Assembly (NCBI RefSeq): GCF_900458895.1 | Contig: NZ_LR962863.1 | Coordinates: forward strand, 310,001-374,000 | DNA from: Staphylococcus schleiferi | GTDB taxonomy: Bacteria; Bacillota; Bacilli; Staphylococcales; Staphylococcaceae | DNA length: 64,000 nt | Reading direction: 5' to 3' | In this document: positions 1 through 9,699 of the stretch, piece by piece | Position numbering within the stretch: the stretch's first letter is position 1 | Layout: each line of letters starts with the position of its first letter | Notes under the pieces: generated by a model | What the model was told of the DNA's origin: nothing | Seen by the model: the letters and a program-made list of their open reading frames with translations, nothing else | The model's database searches: none | Position numbers and translations under genes: made by a program

Positions 1-2102
1 GCAATACGTACCGCGATATCATAGTCATGATCGCTAATAAAATGGCCTTCGCGTTGTGCGTCAAGTTGACCTTTAGCTAAGGCGAGAAAATCTTGACCTA
101 AGGCAATGTATTGACGCTTAGGTTCAGGTCTATAATGTGCATCAGCTTCGAATTGTGCCCGTTTTAAAGCAACTTCTACACGTCGATCTTGATTAAAAAT
201 GATGCTGTCTGTCGGTTTCAAAAAGCCATAACGGCGTGCTTCAAAGGCATTGGTAGAAACTTTAGCAAGTCCAATTGTTTGTAACCGTTGTGACATAGAG
301 GCTTGTTTATCATTAAGCAGGTGGTCAGTTTGGAGAATACGTCCAGCTAATTCAGCAAGTCCTCCGCCACTTGGTAATAAACCTACACCTGCCTCCACTA
401 AGCCGATATACGTTTCACTACTTGCAACGACAAATGGAGAATGAAGCACCAGTTCACAGCCGCCACCTAATGCTCGGCCTTGAACCGCAGTCACAATAGG
501 CTTCGTACTATATTTTAAGCGGTTGAAACTTGAATGAAGCTTTTCGATTGCAGGTGCGACCCATTCTTCTACTTTTTGAGCTTCATGTGCTTCTTTCATC
601 GCATAGAGGTTCGCCCCTACACTAAAGTGGGGGCCTTCTGCGTAGATCACCATACTTGAGTAGGCTTCGTTTTCTAATACGTCAATCGCGTCGACCAAAT
701 CATCATTAAAGCCGTCAGTGATAACGTTATTTTTACTTTGTAGCTTAAATAAAAGTTGACGACTGTTAACAATTGCTAATTGTGAATCATCACGATTCCA
801 AATGACTTCATCAATCATTTCTGAAACAGGTGTCACATGTGCAATCGTTTCGCCTTCTTGATAGAAACCATCTTCATGTGCTTCAATCCACTCTGGCAAG
901 TCACCCAGTTCAGATTGTAGCCGTGCTTTCACACGCTCAAAGCCCATTAAATCCCAAAGCTGAAATGGGCCGAGTTTCCAGTTGAATCCCCATACAATTG
1001 CGCGATCGATATCACGGAAATCACTAGTGGCGTATGGGACATTGATCGCAGCGTAATAGAAATTGTTACGCAACGTTTCCCATAAAAATAGTCCGGCAGG
1101 GTCTTTCGCATTAAAGATGACATCTAAATTGTGCGCTAAGTCTTTGTTGAATTCTGCCAATATTGGGAGTTGAGGCGCTTCAACTTGAATATAATCTTGT
1201 TGTTTTGGATCGAAAACAAGTCTTTGATGCTGCTTTTTATCTTTCTTATAGAAGCCTTGTTTCGTTTTTCGACCCAGTGCGCCCGCTTCATAGAGTTGAT
1301 TGACTAAAGTAACATCTTTGAAGTAGGGTTTTTCTTTTTCTGATTGTTGCATACCACGCGTTACGGAAACGGCAATGTCTAACCCAACTAAGTCAGACAA
1401 TGCATAAGTGCCTGTTTTTGGACGCCCGATAATCTGTCCTGTGAGTGTATCGACTTCAGGAATAGATAAATTTTGTTGCTCTGCGCGGTACATAATATCA
1501 TTCATTGTTTGTGTGCCGACACGGTTTGCAACAAATCCGGGTACATCATTCACGACAATGACGCCTTTACCTAAGACATCTTCAGTGAAAGTATGCATCT
1601 CATCAATAATCTCTCTACGTGTTTGTTGATTCGGTATTAATTCGACCAATTTCATAATACGAGGTGGGTTAAAGAAATGTAATCCCATAAAACGCGCTTT
1701 GTCTGCGTCATTAAAAACTTTTGCGATAGCCTCAATCGGTATTCCTGATGTGTTCGTTGCAAAGTAAGCATGAGCAGGTGCAGACTGTGCGACGCTTTTC
1801 CATATTTCGTGTTTGACGCTTAAGTCTTCTTTAACAGCTTCTAAATACAAGTCAGCATCATCATTTTCTAAGTCATCGTTAAAGTTGCCATAAGAAAGAT
1901 TTGAAGCAAAATCTAAATCGAATAACAACGGCTTCTTAGGGTGTGTGATTCGTTCGTATGCTGCTTTAGAAATTTGATTTGGATCTGATTCGTCTAATAC
2001 GATATCTAATAATTTAACTTTTAATCCTGCATTGACCAATACTGCGGCTAATTGTGCGCCCATTGTACCAGCACCAAGGATTGTAACTTTTCTGATCGTC
2101 AT
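1..2102 (-). CDS. fadB: FadB: 3-hydroxyacyl-CoA dehydrogenase / enoyl-CoA hydratase, 3' end cut by window
   Basis: This is a bifunctional beta-oxidation enzyme. It hydrates trans-enoyl-CoA and oxidises the 3-hydroxyacyl-CoA with NAD. Reading the minus strand from 2102 gives an open frame of 700 codons to the window edge. The N-terminus MTIRKVTILGAGTMGA is a Rossmann dinucleotide site, followed by the dehydrogenase domain with HFFNPP and NDVPGFVANR. The C-terminal third is a crotonase domain with GRALGGGCEL and LLPSGGG oxyanion-hole segments. Two extra in-frame ATGs lie just upstream, but GGAGG at 2110-2114 is correctly spaced only for 2102. The family is about 750 residues, so roughly 50 are missing. 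It is the last fad gene visible in the operon, 81 bases after fadD. The order dehydrogenase-then-hydratase is opposite to E. coli FadB and typical of the staphylococcal protein. Confidence 0.93.
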   Translation of the reverse strand, partial: MTIRKVTILGAGTMGAQLAAVLVNAGLKVKLLDIVLDESDPNQISKAAYERITHPKKPLLFDLDFASNLSYGNFNDDLENDDADLYLEAVKEDLSVKHEIWKSVAQSAPAHAYFATNTSGIPIEAIAKVFNDADKARFMGLHFFNPPRIMKLVELIPNQQTRREIIDEMHTFTEDVLGKGVIVVNDVPGFVANRVGTQTMNDIMYRAEQQNLSIPEVDTLTGQIIGRPKTGTYALSDLVGLDIAVSVTRGMQQSEKEKPYFKDVTLVNQLYEAGALGRKTKQGFYKKDKKQHQRLVFDPKQQDYIQVEAPQLPILAEFNKDLAHNLDVIFNAKDPAGLFLWETLRNNFYYAAINVPYATSDFRDIDRAIVWGFNWKLGPFQLWDLMGFERVKARLQSELGDLPEWIEAHEDGFYQEGETIAHVTPVSEMIDEVIWNRDDSQLAIVNSRQLLFKLQSKNNVITDGFNDDLVDAIDVLENEAYSSMVIYAEGPHFSVGANLYAMKEAHEAQKVEEWVAPAIEKLHSSFNRLKYSTKPIVTAVQGRALGGGCELVLHSPFVVASSETYIGLVEAGVGLLPSGGGLAELAGRILQTDHLLNDKQASMSQRLQTIGLAKVSTNAFEARRYGFLKPTDSIIFNQDRRVEVALKRAQFEADAHYRPEPKRQYIALGQDFLALAKGQLDAQREGHFISDHDYDIAVRI

Positions 2103-2183
2103 CATCATTCCTCCATTTCTAAGCAATTTCAAGCTTAATTAATATGACATTGTGTGACAGGTGACTTTCAAAGCATAAATGAT

Positions 2184-3395
2184 TTAAATAAATGCGGAAG
2201 TTCCTGTTAATGCGCGGCCAATGACGAGGGCATTAATTTCATGTGTCCCTTCGTACGTGTACATGGCTTCAGCATCTGAGAAAAAGCGTGCAATGTCATA
2301 CGTGTCTGCTAAAATACCATTACCTCCAGTTATGCCGCGTCCCATCGCAACAGACTCTCGAAGTCGTAACGTATTCATCATTTTGGCTGTAGATGTTGCG
2401 ACCTCATCATATTCACCATTTTCTTGCATGCGTGCCAGCTGTGCACACATCGCCATCGCATGTGTGAGATTACCTTGAATCATCGCCAGTTTCTCTTGAA
2501 CAAGTTGAAATTGACTAATTGATTTTCCGAATTGTTGACGTTCTTTTACATAATCGAGTGTGGCACGCAATGTCCCAGCAAGTGCGCCGGTAGCCATATA
2601 TGCGACGCCTGCGCGTGTAGAGTAAAGAATCTTAGCAATATCTTTAAAGCTTGTAATGTTTTGTAAGCGGTCAGACTCTTTTACTGTCACTTGATTAAGG
2701 TGGATCAGTGCATTAGGGACAATACGTAAAGCAATTTTATTTTCTAAAATTTCAATGTCGACGCCTTCTTGATCAGGTGTCACAATAAAGCAATGTGGCT
2801 TCCCTGTCGCTTTATTAATCGCAAATACAGGGATGACATCCGAAACATGGGCGCCACCAATCCATTTTTTGGCACCATTTAACACCCACTCATCACCACG
2901 TTGCTCAGCGACAGTTTCTAAACCACCCGCAACGTCAGAACCGTGATCAGGCTCAGTTAACGCAAAACAAGTTCTCAGTTCATGAGACTGTAATTTAGGT
3001 ACATATTTGGCCACTTGTTCTTTGCTACCACCAAATAAAAACGTATTATGACCGAGTCCTTGATGTACCCCTAATAAAGTAGCGAGTGAGACATCGAAGC
3101 GTGCAATTGTGTAAGACATGAAAAATTGAAACAGTTGGCTCGGTGTTTTTGCATTTTCACGATCTTTAAAGAGTAGGGGATGACTAAAATAATTCAAGTC
3201 ACCGATATCTTTAAAATAATCTTCTGGAACAGTTGCATTGACCCAATGTTGATTAATGTCTTTGCGATATTTGCTTTCTAACAGATGATTGAGCTCTTCA
3301 AGTAATGTCAATTCGCCATCGGTTAACATTTTGGAAATGCTTAAAATATCTTCAGGGTAAAGTTGTTTCAATCTTGCTTCTTTTTCAGTCGTCAT
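2184..3395 (-). CDS. fadD: FadD-type acyl-CoA dehydrogenase
   Basis: This flavoprotein catalyses the first oxidation of beta-oxidation, acyl-CoA to trans-2-enoyl-CoA. It has 403 residues, the usual length. It shows the acyl-CoA dehydrogenase N-, middle- and C-terminal domains: FALTEPDHGSD and KKWIGGAH form the FAD/substrate region, and RQQFGKSISQFQLVQEKLA opens the C-terminal helical bundle. The YTYEGTHEIN segment near residue 380 carries the Glu expected to act as catalytic base. The start at 3395 has AGGAGGAA six bases upstream. It lies between fadE (39 bases upstream) and fadB (81 bases downstream) on the same strand, as in the S. aureus fadXEDBA order. I follow the S. aureus naming, in which fadD is the dehydrogenase and fadE the ligase. 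This is the reverse of E. coli usage. Confidence 0.92.
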   Translation of the reverse strand: MTTEKEARLKQLYPEDILSISKMLTDGELTLLEELNHLLESKYRKDINQHWVNATVPEDYFKDIGDLNYFSHPLLFKDRENAKTPSQLFQFFMSYTIARFDVSLATLLGVHQGLGHNTFLFGGSKEQVAKYVPKLQSHELRTCFALTEPDHGSDVAGGLETVAEQRGDEWVLNGAKKWIGGAHVSDVIPVFAINKATGKPHCFIVTPDQEGVDIEILENKIALRIVPNALIHLNQVTVKESDRLQNITSFKDIAKILYSTRAGVAYMATGALAGTLRATLDYVKERQQFGKSISQFQLVQEKLAMIQGNLTHAMAMCAQLARMQENGEYDEVATSTAKMMNTLRLRESVAMGRGITGGNGILADTYDIARFFSDAEAMYTYEGTHEINALVIGRALTGTSAFI

Positions 3396-3434
3396 TTGAC
3401 ATTCCTCCTCAAAATTGTGTATACGATGTGTCCC

Positions 3435-4965
3435 TTATGCATTGTGATTGGCTTCAGAAGATGACTCTTTATTCACTTTTGAATTCATCATTTCACGAAT
3501 TACGAGTTTGTCTGGCTTTTGTGTGGAATTCAGTGGCATATGTGTGACTGGTAAATACATCCGTGGCACTTTGTAGCCGGCAAGTCGTTCTCGCATATGC
3601 TTGTCCAATTGTTCAACATAGTCAGGTACTTTTTTCTCGTAAAATAATAGCCGCGGCGATAGATTCTCCATATTTTGGATGTTCATAACCCACGACAACG
3701 CATCGATCAATTAACGGATGCTCAGCTAAGGCATTTTCAACTTCTGATGGTAAGACATTTTCGCCACCAGTGATAATGAGTTCTTTCTTACGATCAATGA
3801 TGTAAATATCACCATCTTCATCTTTTTTAGCGAGATCCCCTGTTAAGAAGTACTGATTATGGAAAGATTTTTTCGTTTCTTCAGGCTGTCCCCAATATCC
3901 AGGTGTCACATTTTTAGAGCGAATGGCCAACTCCCCAATTTCGCCATCGCCCACTTCGTTTTTATCTTCATCCAACACTTTTGCGTCGACAAACATGACC
4001 GATTTACCTATACTCATCGGTTTGTGACGTGCATTTTCAGGTGTATTGACCATGACAAGAGGGGCTTCAGTTAAACCGTAGCCATTAATAATGTTGATGC
4101 CATATTTTTTGAATGCTTGTTGGATACTGGGTAAAGGTTGCGAGCCGCCTTGAATAACAAACTTGATGGCTCTAAAATCGTCAGGATTAAAGTTTTTTTG
4201 GTTCAATGTGCTGTAATACATGGTTGGAATCATAATCAAAAAGTCAGGATGATATTGTGCGATGAGGTCATTGAGTTCCTCGCCATTGAAATAACGTTGT
4301 AAAACAAGCGTGCCACCGGACATTAAAGTAGGAAGAACCGTATCGTTAAAGCCGAGTACATGAAACATCGGTGTTGAAATAATGGTTAAATACTCGGAGT
4401 TGAATTTGTAAGTCAATTCAACATTTGCGCCGTTGTTGACGAATGATTCATAGGAAAACATGACGCCCTTTGGCACACCTGTTGTGCCACTTGTATAAAT
4501 CAATGTAGCGAGATCTGTTGGCTCAACGGCTTTGGCTTTGTAAACGTGATGTTGAGAGGGGTCAACTATTTGATTGTATGCATCTGAATCTATATCCATA
4601 TGCAAATAATCAGGATTGATCTCATTAAGTGAACTCAAATGCTTTTCTGCGTAAAAAAGAATTTTTAAACCTGAATCTGACACAACACCGGCAATTTCTT
4701 TCGGGTTAAGTCGCCAGTTGATAGGAAGAAAGACTGCGCCCATTTTGAATGAGGCAAATAATAAATCCAATATGGCGACATCATTAGGTGCAAATATACC
4801 AATGACATCTCCTTGTTGAACCCCTTGTGACTCGAGATAATGTGCCATATTATCCGCACGAATATTGAGTTGTTGATATGTCCATTGTGTCCCTTTAAAT
4901 GGATCGATGACAGCTGGTTTTTCAACATCAAAATCTGCGCGTGTTTTGATCCAGTCGAAATTCAT
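3435..4965 (-). pseudogene. fadE: FadE-type long-chain acyl-CoA ligase, split by a +1 frameshift
   Basis: This is an AMP-forming acyl-CoA synthetase that activates fatty acids for the fad pathway. The 5' part carries the adenylate-forming signatures LIYTSGTTGVPKG, GYGLTEAP and YFLTGDLA...DRKKELIITGGENV. The frame then stops after ILREKST at about 3622. The missing C-terminal 60-70 residues continue in another frame (VPDYVEQLDKHMRERLAGYKVPR...) to 3435. Removing one base from the A6 run (T6 on the plus strand, 3630-3635) joins REK to VPDY and restores 509 codons, near the family length. The annotated start is MNFDWIKTRA at 4965, with AAGGGGGT upstream. An ORF reaching 5034 only adds unrelated residues overlapping fadX. 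It may be a real mutation or a homopolymer error. No good slippery heptamer is present. Confidence 0.85.
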
Positions 4966-4994
4966 AAATATACCCCCTTGTTTCGTTTTGATCG

Positions 4995-6560
4995 TCATGC
5001 TTCTGTCTGTATGCGATCTAAAAGCGCCCCCCATACGTGATGATAAATGGATGTGTCGGTGGTTTTCAGATTCTTGGAAACGAGCGGTCTAAAGCCCATT
5101 TGAGCAATGACATCTCGTTCTATATCTAGTCCGGGTGCGATTTCTATTAGCATCAATCCATCTTGAGTGAGTTGAAAGACGGCACGTTCTGTCACATAAT
5201 AGATTTCTTGCTGAAGTGACTTGGCATAATCCGCATTAAAGTCAATATTGGATACGTTTGAGACAAATTTTTGCGTCTGCCCTTCTTGTTCAACATGTAA
5301 GCCTTGATTCGACACACTCAGTTGACCCCTAGCAACTAATGTGCCAGAGAAAACAATTTTTTGGACAGACTGACTAATGTCAATGAAACCGCCACAGCCA
5401 TTCATTCGATGACCAAAATATGAGACATTGACATGACCGTATTGATCAACTTCTGCAAAACTCATAAATGCGATTGAAATCCCACCGTTATAAATGAAAT
5501 CCCAAGTTAAATCGTGGCGCATACGGGCATCAACGTTAAAATTCATACCGTAGTAGTCACGACTTCCGATAAAACCACCAAATATGCCAATATCCATAAT
5601 CGGTTGGACCAGATGTTCCACACGCTCCTCATGCAGGAGGTTCGTGAGTTCGTTATTGATTCCAAAGCCAATGCTAATCGTATCGCCTTTTGTTAAAAAT
5701 TGAGCCGCCCGACGTAAAATTAATTTTCGTATACTGAATGGCAAGGGTGGCTCCGGCAATGACGCCACACGCATTTGCCCGGATAGCGCAGGGCTATATT
5801 GTGTTTGAATCAATTGTCGGTGATAGGCGATATCTTCGACAACATAAACGTAATCAACGAGAGAACCTGGTATAAAAACATGATTTGGATTTTGTTGACG
5901 ACTATCAACAATATCTTTCACTTGAACAACGACTGTTCCGTGATGGGCTTTGGCATTTAATGCAACACTGTAACTTTCGCCAAGGTGCGCTTCTTCATCC
6001 ATATAAATATTGCCTTTTTCATCAGCATAAGTGCCTCTTAAGAGTGCAATATTAATGGCTGGTAAATGATAATGAAGAAATTCCTCCCCCTCCATATTAA
6101 TTAAAGAGACTAAAGATTCTTGTGTTTTTTCATTGGCTTTACCGCCTTTATATCGCGGGTCAATATGTGTATGAAGACCGATTTTAGTGATGATACCTGG
6201 TGTGAGGTGATTGGTTTGACGATAATGTGTAGCAATCACACCTTGTGGTAAGAAATACGCCTCAACTTGATTCGATTGAATCGCTTGCGCTGTCAAAGGG
6301 GAAGCCGTCATTATACTCATGATGATGCGATCGACCATATTGCGTTGAATGAAATGGTCTAAATCAATCGTATGGCCTCCTGTACTAATGTCATTTGCTA
6401 ACATAAAAGTGAGATGCGCAGGTGAAGCTGTATCGTCATACTGCTCTGCTAATCCATAGAGTAAAGCTGTAGGAAGGTTAGAAACAGTGAGTGCAGCTAA
6501 ACCAATCACATCGCCATCATGTATCAATGTTTTGAACGTTTCCCATGTGCATTGTTTCAT
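4995..6560 (-). CDS. fadX: FadX: acetate/propionate-type CoA-transferase
   Basis: This is a family I CoA-transferase that moves CoA between acyl groups, thought to handle short-chain or acetoacetyl products of fatty-acid breakdown. From MKQCTWETF at 6560 it has 521 residues with the two-halved alpha/beta CoA-transferase fold. Visible landmarks are GLAALTVSNLPTALL near the N-terminus, ALLRGTYADEKGNI in the first half, and GFGINNEL plus GHVNVSYFGHRMNGCGGF in the second. The longest ORF begins 19 codons earlier at 6617, but AAGGAGC nine bases before 6560 selects the shorter start. It is the first gene of the fad operon, and its stop lies 30 bases before fadE begins. The exact substrate pair cannot be read from sequence. 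Confidence 0.87.
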   Translation of the reverse strand: MKQCTWETFKTLIHDGDVIGLAALTVSNLPTALLYGLAEQYDDTASPAHLTFMLANDISTGGHTIDLDHFIQRNMVDRIIMSIMTASPLTAQAIQSNQVEAYFLPQGVIATHYRQTNHLTPGIITKIGLHTHIDPRYKGGKANEKTQESLVSLINMEGEEFLHYHLPAINIALLRGTYADEKGNIYMDEEAHLGESYSVALNAKAHHGTVVVQVKDIVDSRQQNPNHVFIPGSLVDYVYVVEDIAYHRQLIQTQYSPALSGQMRVASLPEPPLPFSIRKLILRRAAQFLTKGDTISIGFGINNELTNLLHEERVEHLVQPIMDIGIFGGFIGSRDYYGMNFNVDARMRHDLTWDFIYNGGISIAFMSFAEVDQYGHVNVSYFGHRMNGCGGFIDISQSVQKIVFSGTLVARGQLSVSNQGLHVEQEGQTQKFVSNVSNIDFNADYAKSLQQEIYYVTERAVFQLTQDGLMLIEIAPGLDIERDVIAQMGFRPLVSKNLKTTDTSIYHHVWGALLDRIQTEA

Positions 6561-6583
6561 TTGCGACAGCTCCTTACACATAA

Positions 6584-6628
6584 TGTAAACCCTTACATGA
6601 AATATAACATAGTTCACAAAATTGTAAA
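6584..6628 (-). promoter_or_regulatory. fadX promoter with cre-like CcpA operator
   Basis: On the minus strand there is a -35 TTTACA (6623-6628) and a -10 TATATT (6601-6606) separated by 16 bases. Just downstream is the palindrome TGTAAGGGTTTACA (6584-6597). This differs from the cre consensus TGWAAGCGYTWWCA only at the central C. A CcpA site at the start of transcription fits glucose repression of fatty-acid degradation. The site is seen; the regulator is inferred. Confidence 0.6.
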
Positions 6629-6795
6629 GAGAAAAAAACTTTATTTTCAGATATTGGTCACAGTATAGACATAAATATAGCTATTGCACCTTAGTCTACG
6701 TTGGAATTCAGGAATAGGGTGCGTGATAAAAATGTTTCTTAATCTAGATGGATTTTGGGGAGAAAGATAGTGGAAGTGAATTAAAAAGAATAACT

Positions 6796-6835
6796 CGGTT
6801 TACGTAAAGTGGATTATTAACCCATACGCAAACCG
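6796..6835 (-). terminator. Probable terminator of the 10.4-6.9 kb operon
   Basis: Arms 6796-6806 and 6825-6835 form an 11-bp hairpin with one G-U pair, about 65 bases past the stop of the acyl-CoA-dehydrogenase-like gene. A T-rich tract follows about seven bases further on the minus strand, so it is a weak terminator. The rest of the 6629-6900 gap shows no ORF or recognisable motif. Confidence 0.4.
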
Positions 6836-6900
6836 GTCAGTGATGGCCATTGATCCATAGAGGAAGAAGCCGTTGATTTCAAATTGTTGAAGATGCGGTA

Positions 6901-7941
6901 TTATCGTGCTTGTAGCGTGGCCTCGAGTTTGCCTAAATGTCTTAATGTAGGCGTCAGTGCGGCAAAGAAAAAGCCTTCTTTGAGTTTACGCGCTTGTGGT
7001 GCTTTGGGTGAATAAGCACGAGAGCCGCCATTGACCATGGAAGCTTGATTGACTTCTAATAAAAGGTAGCCGAGCGCTTTTTTTAGTTGAACGAGCTCTA
7101 AAAGTTTTGTTTGTAACGTGTCTTGATGACTTTCAAGTAAGGTATAAAATTGTTGATGTAACTGATGATACCTTTGTTCATAAGCTTCAACGTCATACTC
7201 TAAATAAGCGTTGATGCCGTTTTGTGCATTTGAAAATTGACGGATTAAGTCTAATGAACTTTTAATCGCGCCAAGTGCAATTGGAATTTGAAGTGCAATA
7301 AATTGTGGGCGTATGGCTGAAGCAAATTGTTCGGCCTTTTTAGTAATAATTTGGTCTTTAGTCACGTTGACTTCATCAAAAGTAATGCGATATGTAGCAG
7401 AACCATTGACGCCCAAGAAATTTGATTTTTCTTCTAACGTGAGCCCTGATGTATTGGCACGTATAATAAACATAACCAGTTCTCCATTATTTTGATGTTG
7501 AGAAATCGCACCAAAATAGTGGTCAGATCCAATATTACTTACGGCAGGTAGTTGTCCATTGACTACGATTGTATCGGCATGATCAACATGTGTTAAGTTA
7601 AAACTTTCAAGATCATTGAAAGATTTCATCGGGTTAGATAAACCCGTAGCCCCCAATACTTCGCCTGATAAAATTTTCTGTTGCAAATCGCGATAGAGTG
7701 CGGGTTGTTTTGCTTGTTTTAAATAAGTAGAGAAGGCCAGTTGGCACCATAAACAAAAGCCCGTAGTCAGACAAGCTTCTGAGACTTTTTCGATAGACTG
7801 TGCATTTTTTATGAGATTGTTTTCTGAAAAATGGCCTTCTGTGAAAAGTTGTTGGATAAATGATTTAGCATAGTAATTACCATAATCAATATCAATTAAA
7901 TAAGGTTCTAATTCATTTTCAATCAGTGTGTCGATAGACAT
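6901..7941 (-). CDS. Acyl-CoA-dehydrogenase-like flavoprotein linked to an ABC importer
   Basis: This 346-residue protein has the acyl-CoA dehydrogenase fold but is shorter and more diverged than the 403-residue FadD here. Visible parts are a helical N-terminal domain, a beta segment (VNGQLPAVSNIGSDHYFGAIS, then LTLEEKSNFLGVNGSATYRITFDEV), and a C-terminal helical bundle. The YEGT-type catalytic Glu motif of true dehydrogenases is absent; the end reads GGSRAYSPKAPQARKLKEG. Relatives next to sulfonate-type importers include flavin-dependent desulfurising or oxidative enzymes of the DszC/SfnB type, so oxidation of an imported organosulfur compound is a reasonable guess. It is the last gene of a four-gene operon, starting 19 bases after the permease. 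Confidence 0.6.
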   Translation of the reverse strand: MSIDTLIENELEPYLIDIDYGNYYAKSFIQQLFTEGHFSENNLIKNAQSIEKVSEACLTTGFCLWCQLAFSTYLKQAKQPALYRDLQQKILSGEVLGATGLSNPMKSFNDLESFNLTHVDHADTIVVNGQLPAVSNIGSDHYFGAISQHQNNGELVMFIIRANTSGLTLEEKSNFLGVNGSATYRITFDEVNVTKDQIITKKAEQFASAIRPQFIALQIPIALGAIKSSLDLIRQFSNAQNGINAYLEYDVEAYEQRYHQLHQQFYTLLESHQDTLQTKLLELVQLKKALGYLLLEVNQASMVNGGSRAYSPKAPQARKLKEGFFFAALTPTLRHLGKLEATLQAR

Positions 7942-7960
7942 GCGTGACGCCTCCTATAAA

Positions 7961-8728
7961 TTAAGATTCCCCGAAGTGCTTGAGCATTAATTTTTCTAAA
8001 TAACTAATGAGCCGATCGATTAAAAATCCAAAAAGCCCGATAAAAAAGATAGCCGATAAGACATCTTCTAAATTCAACATATTTCGTGAGTCTACAATCA
8101 AGAAGCCTAAACCAGACTGTGCCCCAATCATTTCTCCAGAGACCAAGAAAATCCAACTTGTTCCAACGGCGATATGTATCCCTGTCATCATGTACTTAAA
8201 TGCGCCTGGAAAAATAATATTTTGATAGAGCTTCCATACGGTTAAGTTCAAATTGCTAGCTATTTTTAAATAATGCGGGTCAATCGTGCGCACGCCTTTA
8301 ATCGTATTAAAGACAATTGGAAAGAACGCCGCAATAAAAATAATTACAATCGCTGGCAAATTTCCAATGCCAAACCATAGGACGATAAAAGGGGACCACG
8401 CAATGGGCGATATGGGTCTTACTAATTGGAGTAAAGGCTCAATCGCGTGAAAAAATGCATCATTTCGGCCTAATAAAATACCAATAGGGATTGCCAATAT
8501 AATCGCAAAGATAAAGCCAATGACGAAGCGGTAGAGACTAATACCGAGATGGATGCCGATTTCCCCGGTTATAATAAATTTCCAAATGCTTGCCCCAACT
8601 TGTAGGGGACTTGGTAAGAGGATAGGGGGATAGTGACCTATCCAGATGACGAGTTGCCAAATAAAAAGAAAAAGTACAAAAGTAATTAAAGGGAGTATAA
8701 AGCGTTGAGATAATCGACTATTGCTCAT
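7961..8728 (-). CDS. ABC transporter permease, SsuC/TauC/NrtB type
   Basis: This inner-membrane subunit has 255 residues with about six hydrophobic helices, typical of the nitrate/sulfonate/taurine permease family. The cytoplasmic EAA-like loop reads NTIKGVRTIDPHYLKIASNL, where it would contact the ATPase. It begins five bases after the binding-protein gene stops (8734), so the genes are co-transcribed. The substrate is not identifiable from the permease. A sulfonate-type role (ssuC) is suggested by the family and the oxidoreductase neighbour. Confidence 0.8.
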   Translation of the reverse strand: MSNSRLSQRFILPLITFVLFLFIWQLVIWIGHYPPILLPSPLQVGASIWKFIITGEIGIHLGISLYRFVIGFIFAIILAIPIGILLGRNDAFFHAIEPLLQLVRPISPIAWSPFIVLWFGIGNLPAIVIIFIAAFFPIVFNTIKGVRTIDPHYLKIASNLNLTVWKLYQNIIFPGAFKYMMTGIHIAVGTSWIFLVSGEMIGAQSGLGFLIVDSRNMLNLEDVLSAIFFIGLFGFLIDRLISYLEKLMLKHFGES

Positions 8729-8733
8729 AGGAA

Positions 8734-9687
8734 CTAACCCTCCTTGTATAATGATGGATCTACAAAACTGTCAAAAGAAGGGGGCTCGAATAGATGATGT
8801 TCAGAGACGCTTTTAGCGATGTCACGATACCCCTTTTCCTTAATTGTTAAGTCGCCATAAGATGTCCATTGCGCCGATTGTTCAAGTATTTTACGATTTT
8901 GTTTATAATTTTTTTCCATCACGTCGACACTTTTTTTAGTGTCCGTCATGTCGTAGCCTGCTTGTTTGTAATCACGCATAAATTGGTGCACAGCTTTTTG
9001 ATTATGTTGAATCAAATCTTCTTGAAGCACGAGTACACAACAGTAAGCATCTGGAATAATATCACTGCCATGCTGTAAGAGTTGGCCTTTTCCTAACTTT
9101 TCACCTATTGCGCCAAAAGGTTCAGCAACGGAATAGCCAGAAATACGTTTTTCACTTAAAGCGGCAGGCATTTCAGCAGGTGCCATTTCATGATAATGAA
9201 AGTGACCCGGTTGTATATTAAGTTTTTCTCTCATCCGTTCTAATAATAAATAATGTGTCGAATACCGATGCGGAATCGCAAAGGAATAATCCTGATTGAG
9301 TTTAAAATCATGTAAATGATGTCCTTTTTGACCGAGAACGACATTCCCTTCATGATGACCGAGTGCGACAGCTTTAATCGGCGCCCCTTTCGACTTTGAT
9401 TTCATTGCTAATTCGATTAATGTAGAAGCGCCATCAATACGTCCGCTGTTCAAAGCATCCATTAAGTCTGGCCAGTTATTAAAGCGGACGAGCTTAATTT
9501 TATAAGTGCGCTGTTGATTTTTATCGTTAATTACTTTGGTCATCATTAAATTAGCTGCATGGGTAATTGGTAAATAGCCAATTTTTATTGTTTTTTGAGT
9601 ATGTGTCGATGTCTGACTCTGCTGTTGAGGCGCACAAGCACTGACTAAGAGGGTACAAATGAGTAAAAATAATATCATCTTTTTCAT
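8734..9687 (-). CDS. ABC transporter substrate-binding lipoprotein, SsuA/NrtA type
   Basis: This 317-residue extracellular lipoprotein has a signal peptide MKKMILFLLICTLLVSAC whose Cys18 is the lipidation site. A Gln/Ser/Thr-rich linker follows, then a type II periplasmic-binding fold of the NMT1/NrtA kind: IKIGYLPITHAANLM, the SGRIDGASTLIEL segment, and a closing VAEPFGAIGEKLGKG loop. It sits between the ATPase and permease genes with gaps of 5 and 12 bases. The ligand is probably a small organic or sulfur-containing anion. This rests on family membership and context only. Confidence 0.78.
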   Translation of the reverse strand: MKKMILFLLICTLLVSACAPQQQSQTSTHTQKTIKIGYLPITHAANLMMTKVINDKNQQRTYKIKLVRFNNWPDLMDALNSGRIDGASTLIELAMKSKSKGAPIKAVALGHHEGNVVLGQKGHHLHDFKLNQDYSFAIPHRYSTHYLLLERMREKLNIQPGHFHYHEMAPAEMPAALSEKRISGYSVAEPFGAIGEKLGKGQLLQHGSDIIPDAYCCVLVLQEDLIQHNQKAVHQFMRDYKQAGYDMTDTKKSVDVMEKNYKQNRKILEQSAQWTSYGDLTIKEKGYRDIAKSVSEHHLFEPPSFDSFVDPSLYKEG

Positions 9688-9699
9688 GGAAATCCCTCG

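Noticed and set aside
3622..3710. Programmed ribosomal frameshift in fadE
   Set aside because: The needed shift is +1, and the site lacks a rare codon, stop-codon or downstream structure typical of such events. The A-run offers a simpler indel explanation.
4965..5034. N-terminal extension of fadE into fadX
   Set aside because: The extra residues are antisense-like and overlap the end of fadX. AAGGGGGT marks the 4965 start.
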